Source: Pelodera strongyloides (taxonomy: Eukaryota > Nematoda > Chromadorea > Rhabditida > Rhabditidae). Taken from it: DNA of 64,000 nucleotides. Positions 22,750 through 32,608 of the stretch are shown piece after piece. The translations under genes were made by a program, and so were the position numbers. Each line of letters begins with the position of its first letter. The first letter of the stretch is position 1. The notes below the pieces were generated by a model that saw nothing but the letters and a program-made list of their open reading frames with translations, ran no database searches and was not told the DNA's origin. The DNA lies in contig JAANDG010000436.1 in NCBI GenBank assembly GCA_036852015.1, positions 62,001-126,000 of the forward strand, in the 5' to 3' direction.

Positions 22750-23820
22750 TTTAATCACTTATGACCTATGCGTTTATCAAAACAATTCACAAAGGAATAT
22801 CGATCAGTTCTAAACCACTGTTCCGTCAGCCCGGCAAACAGTTTGCCACACTGGCTCAATCAACAAATTCTCAAAATATTGAAGATAGAAAGACAAGCCA
22901 TATTTTAGTCTTAAACAGTAACAACATTGAGATTAGGAAAGCATGTACTCGACTGAGACAAGGGGGTCAACGCCTAAAACAGTGAATATGTTATGGCTCA
23001 GATGTAACCAAGCTCGAGCTGCTCGGAAGTGAAACATAATGTAACTGAAAGATCAAAATTGAATCTTATCTAATAAAAGGTCAGGATAGATATAGGAGGG
23101 GTATTAGAGCATCGTGATGAAAAAAAAGGAAGAAAAAAGAACCACGCTCGACCATTGAGGAGGGAAAATCACAAAGATTTGCGCTCGGAAATTATCTTCG
23201 TTTTTTATTAGAGAACCTGTCGGCTAACTCATCCTAAGCCTAAGGCGGCTTTCCAATATCTAAATAAGACTGCATACTTATATGAAACTCCCGAAACGTA
23301 TCTTCCAAGGAACGAAAACGCATGCTTTGTTGAAGACACACGAAACATTGCCCTACCAAACGCTTGAAATCTATGGGAGTGGAGATGTTCATCAACATAT
23401 ACGTTTCAGTATATGAGAATGTAGATGTTCACCATACGTTTCAATAATTGGGAGTGTAGATGCTCAATATATGTTTCATCATATGGGAGTGGGGATTCAA
23501 GGTTTCGTAGCTCAATAGGTAGAACATCATAGAGTTCATGGAAATAAAATAAATCAATAACTTCAGCAAGTTTATCACAACCTACTTACCTTCTTTATTC
23601 ATGCCTACGCCTAAACCTATGCTTTATGACTGTGTTTGCGATAAAGTAGTAACAATGCAACAAGGTGTGTTCAGTATATTTTTGCGAGAATAAATTCCTT
23701 TTCAGTTTCATTGCCCAGTTACAAGGGCATCGATCGAAGTTGAAGAGAACTTGTCAATATTCAGTTTTTGACTTCTTTTTTTTTTCGGTGAGAAAACAAC
23801 AGGCATTAGTTACGATTTAG
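22750..23820. other. Spacer between pairs 1 and 2
   Basis: About 1.1 kb without a gene I can support. Near 23340-23500 are several short related phrases (atatgggagtgtagatg, atatgagaatgtagatgttc), an imperfect tandem array. A tRNA-like A-box phrase (gtagctcaataggtagaac) at 23507 has no matching 3' half. Confidence 0.55.
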
Positions 23821-23875
23821 AAACGTTTATTGGTGAAATGTCGTTTTGTACAGTCATTTGATCGTATTCACCCAA

Positions 23876-24239
23876 TTAATTCTTCTGCTCATTGAGAAGT
23901 CCACTTCGGGGAGCACCACCTTGGGGAGCAGCTCCTTGAGGTCCATTCGGATTTCCTCCCTTGTTCGATCCCCATCCATAGTAGACAGGGTAGGCGGCAG
24001 CGTATCCGTATGCCTATGCGGAGTAAGCTCCGTAGGCAGAAGGGTAGGCGTACCCGTAAGCGGGAGCATAACCGGCATAGTATTGGGCATCAGAAACCGA
24101 GAAGGAAAGCACACAAGCCAGAGCAGCAACAAAGAAACTGAAAGTTAATGTTGTAAATTGAAGTATTAAATTAAATATTCAAATAGCTTCCTATATTTCA
24201 TTGTATGATATTCAAAGAAACTTACATCTTGGCGTGCAT
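23876..24239 (-). pseudogene. Tyr/Gly-rich small secreted protein, copy 3 (class B), interrupted by a stop
   Basis: Exons 24226-24239 and 23876-24137 keep frame over 92 codons, but a TAG at 24014-24016 (read on the minus strand) ends translation after about 45 residues, just beyond GAYSA. A six-base insertion (GCATAG next to GCATAC) brought it. The start codon context is changed too: MHAK instead of MIAK. Promoter, TATA box (24289-24294), splice sites and AATAAA (23826) look intact, so the loss is recent or is a sequencing error. Downstream of the stop, N replaces S in GPNGN and V replaces A in YPVYY. Confidence 0.85.
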
Positions 24240-24822
24240 AGCTTGAGTTTGAGTGCTCTTGGGTGCAGTTGTTCTGTCATCTCTCTACTTTATACTTTGC
24301 CGGTATTTGTCTCAAACAATGCGAAAAAAGTGTGGACAATGTCCACGGAAAAAGAAACCGTTTGCCAATAATTTTTGATCGGTAGATTCACACTCAAAGA
24401 ATTGCTTCGTTTTATATAGCGTAACTTTCAGGAAACCTTGCTCCCAGTTTGTTTTCGTCGATATAGTTTTGAGGTACGGTTCTAGCTGTAGTTTATGCAA
24501 ATCCGAGGTGTACGGGCTTCAGTGTGTGGCAGTTGGCCTAACGTTGAACTTCAGAACAGTTTACAAGACCACCCGTCTAGTGTTAAAAACAACCCGAGTA
24601 AGACAATGAACAAAAAAATCTTTAAATCCTATTGTAAGTCCAAAAATTTCTTTGATTTGAGATCATTACTTCTGTTTGTTCTCGACACGGGACGTGTTGG
24701 AGACTATAGAGAATGTCCATTCTGTGTACACTGTCCCATTTGCAAATAAAAAGGAAAAGTATAAAAGAGTTCCGAAGATTGGAACCGCACTTCACAGTCA
24801 CTAACTACTCCAACAACACAAA
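24240..24822. promoter_or_regulatory. Shared divergent promoter, pair 2 (class B left, class A right)
   Basis: 583 bp. Class B side: TATA at 24289 and the block gtttgccaataatttttgat (24360-24379). Class A side: ATTTGCAAAT (24738), GTGTACAC (24723) and TATAAA at 24760. The arrangement is the inverse of pairs 3 and 4. Confidence 0.75.
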
Positions 24823-25200
24823 ATGATCGCCAAGATGTAAGTTCATGATTTTTCTTCAATGATTTAACTTTCTTGCTTATTGTTTGAAGATGTATCATAC
24901 AACTAATAATGTACTTCATTGAAAACAAATTAATATATTTTCAGTTTCTACGTTGCCGCTCTGGCCTGTGTGCTTTCCTTCTCGGTTTCTGATGCCCAAT
25001 ACTATGCCGGTTATGCTCCCGCTTACGGATACGCCTACCCTTCTGCCTACGGAGCTTACTCCGCATACGGATACGCTGCAGCCTACCCTGCCTACTATGG
25101 ATGGGGATCGAACAAGGGAGGAAACCCGAGTGGACCTCAGGGAGCTGCTCCCCAAGGTGGTGCTTCCCGAAGTGGACTTCTCAATGAGCAGAAGAACTAA
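24823..25200 (+). CDS. Tyr/Gly-rich small secreted protein, copy 4 (class A)
   Basis: Exons 24823-24836 and 24945-25200 give 89 residues. The signal peptide has FYVAALAC where others have FFVAALAC, and the tail reads GGASRSG instead of GGAPRSG. The intron is a longer relative of copy 1's. The 3' UTR (ttgtatgacttgccaatgg, AATAAA at 25249) is shared only with copy 7. Confidence 0.88.
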
Positions 25201-25269
25201 ACGAATGAAGATGATCTCACATCGAAGTTGTATGACTTGCCAATGGAAAATAAACCATTTCTTTCATCT

Positions 25270-26120
25270 CGTATTTTGAACACAATACCTTTTCTTCACA
25301 CACTTGCGTAGTAAAGGTTTTCTTTGAAACAAATGCAAGAGAAGCTCCATAATGGCCGGCGATACATCTATTGGAGATCGTTTGTAAACCGTTGACTGAA
25401 ACTCAAACGAGCTATTCCTCGTATTTTTCGGTTCTGAAAGTTGCAGTGTTTTTTTTCTACAAAAGAAAACAAACCATTGACATTTTCTTCAAATAATCGT
25501 CCGGTTTCAAACTATTATATACTTGCTGCACTTTGAACTAGTCACTGACAAAAAAACGTTCCGTCTAGTGGTATAAACTCTACGAGTTACATGTAAAACT
25601 AATTATGATTAGGGTTTTAGAGACTCATAAGGAATCCTGTTGAACATTATTTACGGAAGTGTCACTACCTATTTTAGCTACCTATCTTTTGTTGCATATT
25701 CTTTTCAATTTATTCGCAGTACTTTTACTTTGAGCGCCGCCGACCCGCACGGCCGATACGCCACACGCACACGCATCCCGTCTATGCAGCCTTTTTACAG
25801 CTTTTGTGAGAGGGGCGGTTAAGATGTGGGATGGCTCAGTGCACGGGAACGTGAACTACTGAACCAATCCTACTTTCTGAGCGTAACGCACATCATCCAA
25901 ACACACAATCAATGAAACAAACAAACAAAGCTCCCAACTTTATATAATAAGATATGCATATAAATTGAACTGCAGTTTTTTATAACAAATTGACTGTGGT
26001 ATGTTGTCCTCGCAGCTGCCTCCTAGGTGCTGTGAGAATAATTATTACTTTAGTACTATTTATTGATCTTGCACTCGTGTATTTTTTTGGTATTTTTTTT
26101 ACAACGAATTCAACATCAAA
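25270..26120. other. Spacer between pairs 2 and 3
   Basis: About 0.85 kb. No gene supported; an open frame at 25640-25822 has no recognisable features. Confidence 0.55.
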
Positions 26121-26182
26121 TTTAAAGAAAAGTTTATTTGCGAAATTTCGTTGTGTACAGTCATTTGAACATCGCCACCCAT

Positions 26183-26566
26183 TTAGTTCTTCTGCTCATT
26201 GAGAAGTCCACTTCGGGGAGCACCACCTTGGGGAGCAGCTCCCTGAGGTCCGATGGGGTTTCCTCCCTTGTTCGATCCCCATCCATAGTAGGCAGGATAG
26301 GCTGCAGCGTATCCGTATGCGGAGTAAGCTCCGTAGGCAGAAGGGTAGGCGTATCCGTAAGCGGGAGCATAACCGGCATAGTATTGGGCATCAGAAACCG
26401 AGAAAGAAAGCACACAAGCCAGAGCGGCAACGAAGAAACTGAAAATTTTGATGAACATAACAAAAGGTAATTCTAGATCTAAATTCAAAGTATGTAATAA
26501 TATGTACAATTTCTTATAAAAAAGGGAAATAAAGGAAAAATCATTAACTTACATCTTGGCGATCAT
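26183..26566 (-). CDS. Tyr/Gly-rich small secreted protein, copy 5 (class A)
   Basis: Exons 26553-26566 and 26183-26438 give 89 residues. It differs from the consensus by I in GGNPIGPQG. It has a class A promoter (TATA 26624-26629) but an intron unlike those of the other class A copies. AATAAA is at 26133-26138. Confidence 0.88.
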
Positions 26567-27155
26567 TTTGTGTTGTTGGAGTAGTTATTGACTGTGAAGT
26601 GCAGTTCCAATCTTCGGAACTCTTTTATACTTTTCCTTTTTATTTGCAAATGGGACAGTGTACACAGAATGGACATTGTCTATAGTCTCCAACACGTCCC
26701 GTGTCAAGAACAAACAGAAATAATGATCTCAAATCAAAGAAATTTTTGAACTTACAATAAGATATAAAGAATTTATTATTTATTGTCTTACTCAGAATAT
26801 TTTTCACACTAGTCTGTTCTGAAGTTCAGCGTGAGGTCAACTGGCCACACATTGAAGACCTTACGTTACACATTGAAGACCGTACACATTGGATTTGCGT
26901 AAACTGCAACTACAACCTTACCTCAAAACTATCTTGACGAAAACAAACTGGGAGCAAGGTTTCCAGAAAGTTACGCTATATAAGACGAGGTAATTTTTTG
27001 AGTGTGAATGTACCCATCAAAAATTATTGGCAAACTGTTTCTTTTTCCGTGGACATTGTCCGCACTTTTTTCGCATTGTTTGAGGCAAATACCGGCAAAG
27101 TATAAAGTAGAGAGATGATAGAACAACTGCACCACAGAGCATTCAACCCCAAATC
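26567..27155. promoter_or_regulatory. Shared divergent promoter, pair 3 (class A left, class B right)
   Basis: 589 bp. Class A motifs lie next to copy 5. Class B motifs (aattattggcaaactgtttc, TATAAA at 27101) lie next to copy 6. Much of the middle aligns in reverse with pair 2. Confidence 0.75.
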
Positions 27156-27520
27156 ATGATCGCCAAGATGTAAGTTTCTTTGAATTTCATACAATGAAAT
27201 ATAGCAAGCAATTTGAATACATATTTAATTCAATACTTCAATTTACAACGTTAACTTTCAGTTTCTTCGTTGCCGCTCTGGCTTGTGTGCTTTCCTTCTC
27301 GGTTTCTGATGCCCAATACTATGCCGGTTATGCTCCCGCTTACGGATACGCCTACCCTTCTGCCTACTATGGAGCTTACTCCGCATACGGATACGCTGCC
27401 GCCTACCCTGCCTACTATGGATGGGGATCGAACAAGGGAGGAAACCCAAGTGGACCTCAAGGAGCTGCTCCCCAAGGTGGTGCGCCCCGGAGTGGACTTC
27501 TCAATGAGCAGAAGAATTAA
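27156..27520 (+). CDS. Tyr/Gly-rich small secreted protein, copy 6 (class B)
   Basis: Exons 27156-27169 and 27262-27520 give 90 residues. One extra Tyr codon makes PSAYYGAYSAYG. The intron is nearly the same as those of copies 3 and 8. AATAAA is at 27565. Confidence 0.88.
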
Positions 27521-27739
27521 ATTGGTGAATACGATCAAATGGCTGTACACAACGAAATTTCACAAATAAACATCTTTTTTATTTGCAGTGAAAATCTTTA
27601 CAAAAAAAAAAGAGTGACAACAAAGAGTACGAGTAAAAATCAATGGGGTTTTTTTTAGTCAGAACTGTTCCCGGTATAAAATACATGAGAGGACAAATTA
27701 ATTGCTACCTACGAGTATCCACTCAAATACGGTTATTTA

Positions 27740-28008
27740 GGGCGCGTTCGGGATTGATTTTCCGAAAGGAAACCAAGCAAATTCATCGTTCGGGATGGAC
27801 ATTTTGGAAACGTTCTAATTGGAGAAAACAAAAAATACAGTATGAATTAGCATGGAAAATTTGAAAAATATGCGCGGGAAACGTTTTTCGCAAGCTAATT
27901 CATACTGTATTTTTTGTTTTCTCCAAGCATTGGAACGTTTCCAAAACGTCCATCCCGAACTATGAATTTGTATGGTTTCCTTTCGGAAAATCAATCCCGA
28001 ACGCGCCC
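27740..28008. mobile_element. Palindromic MITE with TTA flanks (PIF/Harbinger-like)
   Basis: Ends are GGGCGCGTTCGGGATTGATT and the exact inverted repeat, flanked on both sides by TTA. Long arms (ccgaaaggaaac, cgttcgggatggac, tacagtatgaattagcatgg) fold back on each other. A truncated relative lies at 49616-49710. The TTA target site and GGG-start fit the PIF/Harbinger superfamily; no transposase. Confidence 0.7.
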
Positions 28009-28880
28009 TTACAGATACTCTTTATGTTATTCTAAAAATGAAACAAGAAAATACTCCTGACAAATATGTAAATCAACTTTTGCAATGTCAAAACCATACG
28101 TACGCTTATAGTCTAACATATTTTTATTCATCTCTCACAGTACGCATTAAATGAAAGAGAATCATGAAAGAGAAAAAAAAATACAGAATTCGAAAATTGC
28201 ATAGTAATTGTGAGGGTTAGAAAGATTGCAGTTTCTGGAACTCGTCTCTTCACAATCAGGGCCTCTGTGGAATAGGTCAAGCCAAAAACTATGGGCAGTC
28301 TATTCATTGACGTACCACCCTTGAATAAAGTTGAAGCTCTTGAAGCTTGAAGCGTAAAGGAATTATTTATTTATTTATTTATTTATTGTGATTAAATCCG
28401 ACGCCGTGGCATGTTTGCAAGATGGTATCACTGGGCGGGATTCGAACCCGGGTCGTATGGGTGAGAGACGAGAACTTTGCCACGAAATTTGGAGTCTCCA
28501 AACGGTAATTTTACACACTACTGCACTGTAAATGATACACAATTGTCAGCATAATATTGACAACACTTATGGAGAAAAACGATGTACTGTTTCTACGTTT
28601 TTTTTCTTCAGACAATGTCACAAAAAACAGCCAGTAGAGAACACTTTTGGAGCTGAATTCTGAAGAAATCGTAAATATGTTGTTTTCTGGAAATTACTGT
28701 AATATACTACTGCAAATAAAATGGCAAGGGACAGTTCACTTGAAAACTATTGTCAACAGTTTGTTTTTGTATTGTATTTGTACAGTACCCTGATATTACA
28801 TCCTCTCTTGTAGAATCAAAGAAACGCATTGCTTAATTGCATATAGAAAAAGATTCGCTCAACATATGTGATGAAAGAAA
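28009..28880. other. Spacer between pairs 3 and 4
   Basis: No gene supported. A (TTTA)n microsatellite lies at about 28360-28386. A tRNA-like B box on the minus strand (GGTTCGAATCCCGCC, complement of 28437-28451) marks a likely tRNA-derived repeat. Confidence 0.55.
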
Positions 28881-28937
28881 TGGTTTATTTTCCATTGGCA
28901 AGTCATACAACTTCGATTTGAGATCATCTTCATGCAT

Positions 28938-29329
28938 TTAGTTCTTCTGCTCATTGAGAAGTCCACTTCGGGGAGCACCACCTTGGGGAGCAGCTCCCTG
29001 AGGTCCACTCGGGTTTCCTCCCTTGTTCGATCCCCATCCATAGTAGGCAGGGTAGGCTGCAGCGTATCCGTATGCGGAGTAAGCTCCGTAGGCAGAAGGG
29101 TAGGCGTATCCGTAAGCGGGAGCATAACCGGCATAGTATTGGGCATCAGAAACCGAGAAGGAAAGCACACAAGCCAGAGCGGCAACGAAGAAACTGAAAA
29201 GGATAAATAACTTTAAAATTATGAATGTTTTAAGATTTGTAACGTGTTCTGGTAAAGTTTGGCAAAATCCGGCTGGATAAAAAAGATAAAAAGGTATACC
29301 AAAGAAAAGACTTACATCTTGGCGATCAT
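28938..29329 (-). CDS. Tyr/Gly-rich small secreted protein, copy 7 (class A)
   Basis: Exons 29316-29329 and 28938-29193 give 89 residues with the family consensus throughout. The intron is shared with copy 10 (ccagccggattttgccaaac phrase). The 3' UTR is shared with copy 4; AATAAA at 28884-28889. Confidence 0.88.
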
Positions 29330-30217
29330 TTTGTGTTGTTGGAGTAGTTATTGACTGTGAAGTGCAGTTCCAATCTTCGGAACTCTTTTATACTTTTCCT
29401 TTTTATTTGCAAATGGGACAGTGTACACAGAATGGACATTCTCTATAGTCTCCAACACGTCCCGTGTCAAGAACAATCAGAAAGAATGATCTGATCAAAG
29501 AGAACATTTTGAACTTGTAGACAACGTTTTTTTCATTGTCTTTATAAAAATACACTAGAAGTTACGTGATTTAAAATTGTTCTGGAAGTTTAACCGGAAG
29601 TACTTGCCAGCTTGCGCCCAGCCTGCGCCCAGCCTGCGCCCAGCCTGCGTCCAGCCTGCGCCCAGCCTGCGCCCAGCCTGCGCCAGGCTGTCGCCTGGAT
29701 ATCTACACTTCCGCCCTTCCGCGCCAGGAGCTCGCCGCTCGCAACCCATGTTTCACCAGTGTAAGGCCAACAATCACTACGCCACACGACCACACCATGA
29801 CACTTCTTCAGGCTGTTATCATACAACAACGAAGAATGAAATGGCCTGTTAGGCACTCAGGAAGGGAAAAAACCTTATTCACCCTAGGGAATCGGATGGT
29901 CATTTTAAGCGGAGGACGTGCTATTATCCTCTAGCTCAACCTGCCCCACTTAAAACACTCTGCATCTGCAATGGCAACCGTAAATTAGGTAAGCATATTA
30001 CGATATAACACAGGTTCCATTAATAACAGTGCAATCGAACGCAAAGTCAACATACTCTCTTACTTGACTAGCTACCGATCAAAAATTATTCGCAAACGGT
30101 TTCTTTTTCCGTGGACATTGTCCACACTTTCTTCGCATTGTTTGAGACAAATACAGCCAAAGTATAAAGTAGACAGATGATAGAACAACTGCACCCAAGA
30201 GCACTCAAACTCAAGCT
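29330..30217. promoter_or_regulatory. Enlarged divergent promoter, pair 4 (class A left, class B right)
   Basis: 888 bp, about 300 bp longer than pairs 2 and 3. TATA boxes lie at 29387-29392 (-) and 30163-30168 (+). The outer parts match pair 3, but the middle (about 29530-30075) is unrelated and contains an 11-bp minisatellite. Confidence 0.7.
29612..29684. repeat. 11-bp minisatellite
   Basis: About six and a half tandem copies of ctgcgcccagc, one with a C to T change (ctgcgtccagc). GC-rich in an AT-rich spacer. Confidence 0.85.
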
Positions 30218-30572
30218 ATGAACGCCAAGATGTAAGTTTCTTTCAATTTAACACATAATGAAATATATGAAGTTATTTGAATAAATATTTAATTTAATAC
30301 TTCAATTTACAACATTAACTTTCAGTTTCTTCGTTGCCGCCCTGGCTTCCTTCTCGGTTTATGATGCCCAATACTATGCCGGTTATGCTCCCGCTTACGG
30401 ATACGCCTACCCTTCTGCCTACGGAGCTTACTCCGCCTACGGATACGCTGCCGCCTACCCTGCCTACTATGGATGGGGATCGAACAAGGGAGGAAACCCG
30501 AGTGGACCTCAGGGAGCTGCTCCCCAAGGTGGTGCTCCGCGAAGTGGACTTCTCAATGAGCAGAAGAATTAA
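30218..30572 (+). CDS. Tyr/Gly-rich small secreted protein, copy 8 (class B)
   Basis: Exons 30218-30231 and 30326-30572 give 86 residues. It starts MNAK rather than MIAK, and nine bases (codons Cys-Val-Leu) are missing from the signal peptide, leaving AALASFSVYDAQ; S to Y also changes the residue before DAQ. The hydrophobic core is shorter, so secretion may be weaker. The rest matches the consensus. AATAAA at 30617. Confidence 0.85.
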
Positions 30573-30756
30573 ATGGGTGGCGATGTTCAAATTACTGTAC
30601 AAAACGAAATTTCACGAATAAAACTTTTCTACCTATGAGTGTGTCATGAAATTTTTCTCAAAAAATCGCACATACAAAGTCGTGCGTTTGGTAGTTTTCT
30701 TTACAAGCAAAACAATGCTTTCCTCAGCATATTACAAACAGTAAACCCAAACTATG

Positions 30757-31220
30757 TTAAATCGAATTACCGGCCGCTTTTTGTAACGCATCGTGGACAA
30801 CTGAATTCTTGCGTATTTATGCTAATTTACTCGAATTTAGCTCCATTTTTTTATTCCAATTTATGTTCATTTGCATAATGGGGTCTCGATGTATGGCAAA
30901 AACAGCGCATTTTGCTTCCAAGTATCAAATGTGCATCTCGTGTACGATTTTGCATACACCTTTGAAAGTTAGAAAATGCACCATTGATAATACTAGACGA
31001 GGCGAAAATGCACAGTTTATGCGCGCTCGAAAAAAATAGTCCTGTGGCTACCGCCGCGGGACCATTTTTTGGCCGTCTGTAGATGTTCTCGTGTAGTGCC
31101 AATCTACGGTAATTAAAGCCATACTTGGAAGCAAAATCCGGCAATTTTTGCAATACATCGAGACCCCATCAGCTGCATATCCACGATGCGTTATAAGAAC
31201 CGGCCGGTATTCCGCTTTAA
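30757..31220. mobile_element. TTAAAGCGAAAT-family element split by a second palindromic element
   Basis: The outer element (accggccgctttttg at left, accggccggtattccgc at right) is interrupted at 30879-31168 by an insert with inverted ends tggggtctcgatgtat and atacatcgagacccca. The insert repeats tttgcttccaagtat in opposite orientation inside its arms. Confidence 0.7.
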
Positions 31221-31830
31221 CTAAGAAAACATCGAATCTTGCGTGAAGATCCCTAAACTTTGCTTACTATTAGCTGTGAAATTATGTCAACGTTAGGTTA
31301 ACGTTGCGTCAAGCTTGTTTCAAAATTACTCACTGATAGGATCCCAAAGTCAAATAAGAAAAGCAGGAACTCGGATCATAATTTAGTGTATCATAGTTAG
31401 CGTAGTCTTGGGTTTTTTCCTTCCCATTGCTTACAATTTTGTATCACTGATTTTACTCGTGATTTGTAACTTGCCAATGAGCCGTGAGTGTAGAGTATTA
31501 GAAGATTCACAGTTTCTACTGTACTCCAGCGAATTAATGTGGAAAAAAACCCTTATGTTTGTGTCAATCATAATTTCCATAAAATAAGGTAAGGTCCAGC
31601 GAAAAATAGTTTTGCACAACTTTCTTGTGTGGAGGTTAAACCTCGAAGAGGCTGCGATAATACCCTCGAAAATTACTCTACGAGCTACCGTAGTCATAAA
31701 ATTTTTACATAAATACATAACTATGTCATACATTTTACACATAAATAAACACATGTGTTTTGGCTTGTGCCGATTCTAGCTATTGCCTTGTGCCCCGTTT
31801 ATATGAACATTTAAAACATATGGAGGAAAG
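31221..31830. other. Spacer between pairs 4 and 5
   Basis: About 0.6 kb with no supported gene. Confidence 0.55.
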
Positions 31831-31884
31831 ACATTTATTTTCATATTGTACAGTCATTTGATAGTATTCATAGTATTCATCCAA

Positions 31885-32260
31885 TTAATTCTTCTGCTCA
31901 TTGAGAAGTCCACTTCGGGGAGCACCACCTTGGGGAGCAGCTCCCTGAGGTCCACTCGGGTTTCCTCCCTTGTTCGAGCCCCATCCATAGTAAGCAGGGT
32001 AGGCTGCAGCTGCAGCATATCCGTATGCGGAGTAAGCCCCGTAGGCAGAAGGGTAGGCGTATCCGTAAGCGGGAGCATAACCGGCATAGTATTGGGCATC
32101 AGAAACCGAGAAGGAAAGCACACAGGCCAAAGCGGCAACGAAGAAACTGAAAAGGCATACCATAAATAAATAGTATTCAAAGTACAAAAGAGGTACGATA
32201 TGTATAATTCTCGATAGTAAGAATAGTTAATATTCAAATAACTTACATCTTGGCGATCAT
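31885..32260 (-). CDS. Tyr/Gly-rich small secreted protein, copy 9 (class C)
   Basis: Exons 32247-32260 and 31885-32146 give 91 residues, the longest copy: two extra Ala codons make GYAAAAAYPAYYG. Promoter, 5' flank and intron match copy 2. The 3' side carries a small duplication (gtattcata twice at 31865-31880). AATAAA at 31834-31839. Confidence 0.88.
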
Positions 32261-32608
32261 TGTTTCCGAGAGAGTCGAGTGGTGGTATCTGTGGGATATC
32301 TGAACGTCTTTATATTTGTTCTTGTATTTACTTTTATCTGGTTTCTCTGGAATACCATTACTTCTTTGTGAAATGAAAAAGGCCGCACTTCTCACTGCAT
32401 ACAACAAACAGTACTGACTCTCTGTTAATATTAACAATTTCTTTTTAGAACAATCCGAAGCAGTCAACATTTCTGTTTATTCAAGAAAACCCTGAACAAT
32501 GTCCATTCTGTGTACACTGTCCCATTTGCAAATAAAAAGGAAAAGTATAAAAGAGTTCCGAAGATTGGAACTGTACTTCACTGTCAATAACTACTCCAAC
32601 AATACAAA
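32261..32608. promoter_or_regulatory. Shared divergent promoter, pair 5 (class C left, class A right)
   Basis: 348 bp, an inverted near-copy of the pair 1 spacer. TATA boxes lie at 32309-32314 (-) and 32546-32551 (+). Between them sits the shared phrase gcatacaacaaacagtactg. Confidence 0.75.

Noticed and set aside
24766..24786. Heat-shock element in class A promoters (TTCCGAAGATTGGAAC)
   Set aside because: The TTC and GAA half-sites are one base apart instead of two, and the motif lies downstream of the TATA box in the likely 5' UTR.
21590..32237. Proteins read as STSGSTTLGSSSLRS or MPLWLVCFPSRFL types
   Set aside because: Antisense and frame-shifted readings of the Tyr-rich gene copies; they recur only because the copies do.
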